Assembly: GCA_039000515.1 (NCBI GenBank)
Contig: JBCFYV010002255.1
Coordinates: forward strand, 23,867,963-23,931,962
Direction of reading: 5' to 3'
DNA from: Timema cristinae
Taxonomy: Eukaryota > Arthropoda > Insecta > Phasmatodea > Timematidae
DNA length: 64,000 bases
Below, one piece after another: positions 63,311 to 64,000 of this stretch. Positions within the stretch are counted from its first letter, which is position 1; each line of letters begins with the position of its first letter. A model generated the notes under the pieces. The model did not search any database. It was not told where the DNA came from and was given only the letters and a program-made list of their open reading frames with translations. The translations under genes were made by a program, and so were the position numbers.

Positions 63311-63565
63311 CCCGCCTTGGTGGTGTAGTTGGCTAACGCGCTTGTCGTGTTGAGCTCGACTGTTGAAGACGGGGAGATCGAGGTTCGAATCTCGGTCGGG
63401 TGAACTGGGGATGGTTTTTACCTAAATGGTTTTCCACTCTCCCTTCACGCAAATGTGAGTTCACTTCCTCTAATTCAACCTTCCTAATTCCTAATCCATT
63501 AGCGTAATTAGTACTTAAAGCGTATAACCCGAACGGGTAGTAAGACGCGGTGCTAAATATTATTA
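63311..63565 (+). mobile_element. SINE family B, full-length and least mutated copy
   Basis: Head CCCGCCTTGGTGGTGTAGTT plus GGCTAACGCGC, B box GAGGTTCGAATCTCGG (canonical GGTTCGAATCT), core AAATGGTTTTCCACTCTCCC and tail AACCCGAACGGGTAGTAAGA followed by CGCGGTGCTAA and (ATT)n. It lies 145 bp from an opposite-strand copy. Confidence 0.9.
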
Positions 63566-63974
63566 TTAAATTTTAAGGTTAATAAATCTTTTTTGGAAGG
63601 TTAGGTTAAGCTTATTTGATTATTTATCTTATTATAAACATATCCTAAAAGATTATTAAATCATCTAATTGTTTTGACTAAATTGAATAGGAATTTTAGT
63701 GTATTATGGATTTTTAAGTTGGCAATTCAGTAGATATCAACCCTCTTATTTTTGCATAGTTACATAATTAAGTTTTTGTAAAAGGATTAAATAAAGTTAG
63801 CCTATGTGTGAGAGTTTGATTAGGCCTAGTGTAAATTCACTAAAAGAGCTCAAATCTGTGTTTGGTAAAGGAATAAATAAAGAGATAAGATAAAAATAAT
63901 GGGTATGTTTATGATTTAAAATTACCAAACAGGGTTGACCTAACCTTCCAAAAAAAATTAAGGCCTAATCAACC

Positions 63975-64000
63975 AATTCTGAAAATTGAAGAATGACGCC
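63975..64000. repeat. Edge of another family C copy
   Basis: TTCTGAAAATTGAAGAATGA followed by CGCC matches the left terminus of the elements at 30598 and 59780; the rest is outside the window. Confidence 0.5.

Noticed and set aside
63311..63400. tRNA-like head of the SINE at 63.3 kb
   Set aside because: Good B box, but it continues into the SINE body and recurs many times; it is a SINE promoter, not a tRNA gene.

Overview
The window is strongly AT-rich animal DNA. Its one host gene is split into many short exons with GT-AG introns, and most of the rest is decayed transposable elements. There are no operons, no CRISPR array and no prokaryotic signals. The element types (tRNA-derived SINEs, RTE/jockey-like LINE pieces, hAT, pogo/Tigger and Tc1-like remnants, foldback repeats) suggest an invertebrate metazoan. 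I cannot fix the phylum from sequence alone.

Host gene: a PIWI-family Argonaute lies on the minus strand. I could trace 15 coding exons from 58403 down to the stop codon at 7812. Chosen splice phases agree from end to end: 2748 nt, 915 codons plus stop. It has an N-terminal tail with four GRGRS motifs, an N domain, PAZ, MID and a PIWI domain with the complete D-D-H slicer triad and the conserved Glu. Wording such as KKLCC, DHTIT and HVRQG matches the PIWIL2/AGO3 branch better than PIWIL1. The first exon with the start codon was not found; it is either very short or beyond 64000.

Layout. 1-7811 is the 3' flank: a truncated hAT copy (1-1306), a GC-rich LTR-like patch (about 2640-3500), then AT-rich sequence. 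7812-58403 is the PIWI gene, whose introns hold nearly all the mobile DNA: a pogo/Tigger element (9950-11919), LINE tails (15.1 and 17.2 kb), a 1.26 kb near-perfect palindrome (19554-20815), a hAT element with an almost complete transposase (22690-25944), a hAT-like non-autonomous family in three copies (26.4, 39.5, 46.3 kb), a 1.2 kb hAT-like element with an 8 bp duplication (31158-32368), a second foldback (32.4-33.0 kb), a decayed Tc1/DDE_3-like transposase (37.6-38.8 kb), LINE pieces and many SINEs. 58404-64000 is the 5' side: an inverted tRNA-like repeat, two opposed LINE reverse-transcriptase remnants around a hairpin MITE, a ZBED5-like hAT pseudogene split by a SINE, and two SINEs of opposite orientation.

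How it fits together: the gene product is expected to silence transposons with piRNAs, yet its own introns carry at least six element classes in both orientations. Two intronic palindromes would fold into long hairpins in the PIWI pre-mRNA. Several target-site duplications are still readable, so insertion order can be worked out. Two SINE families share one 3' tail, and another SINE shares its tail with a LINE present here.
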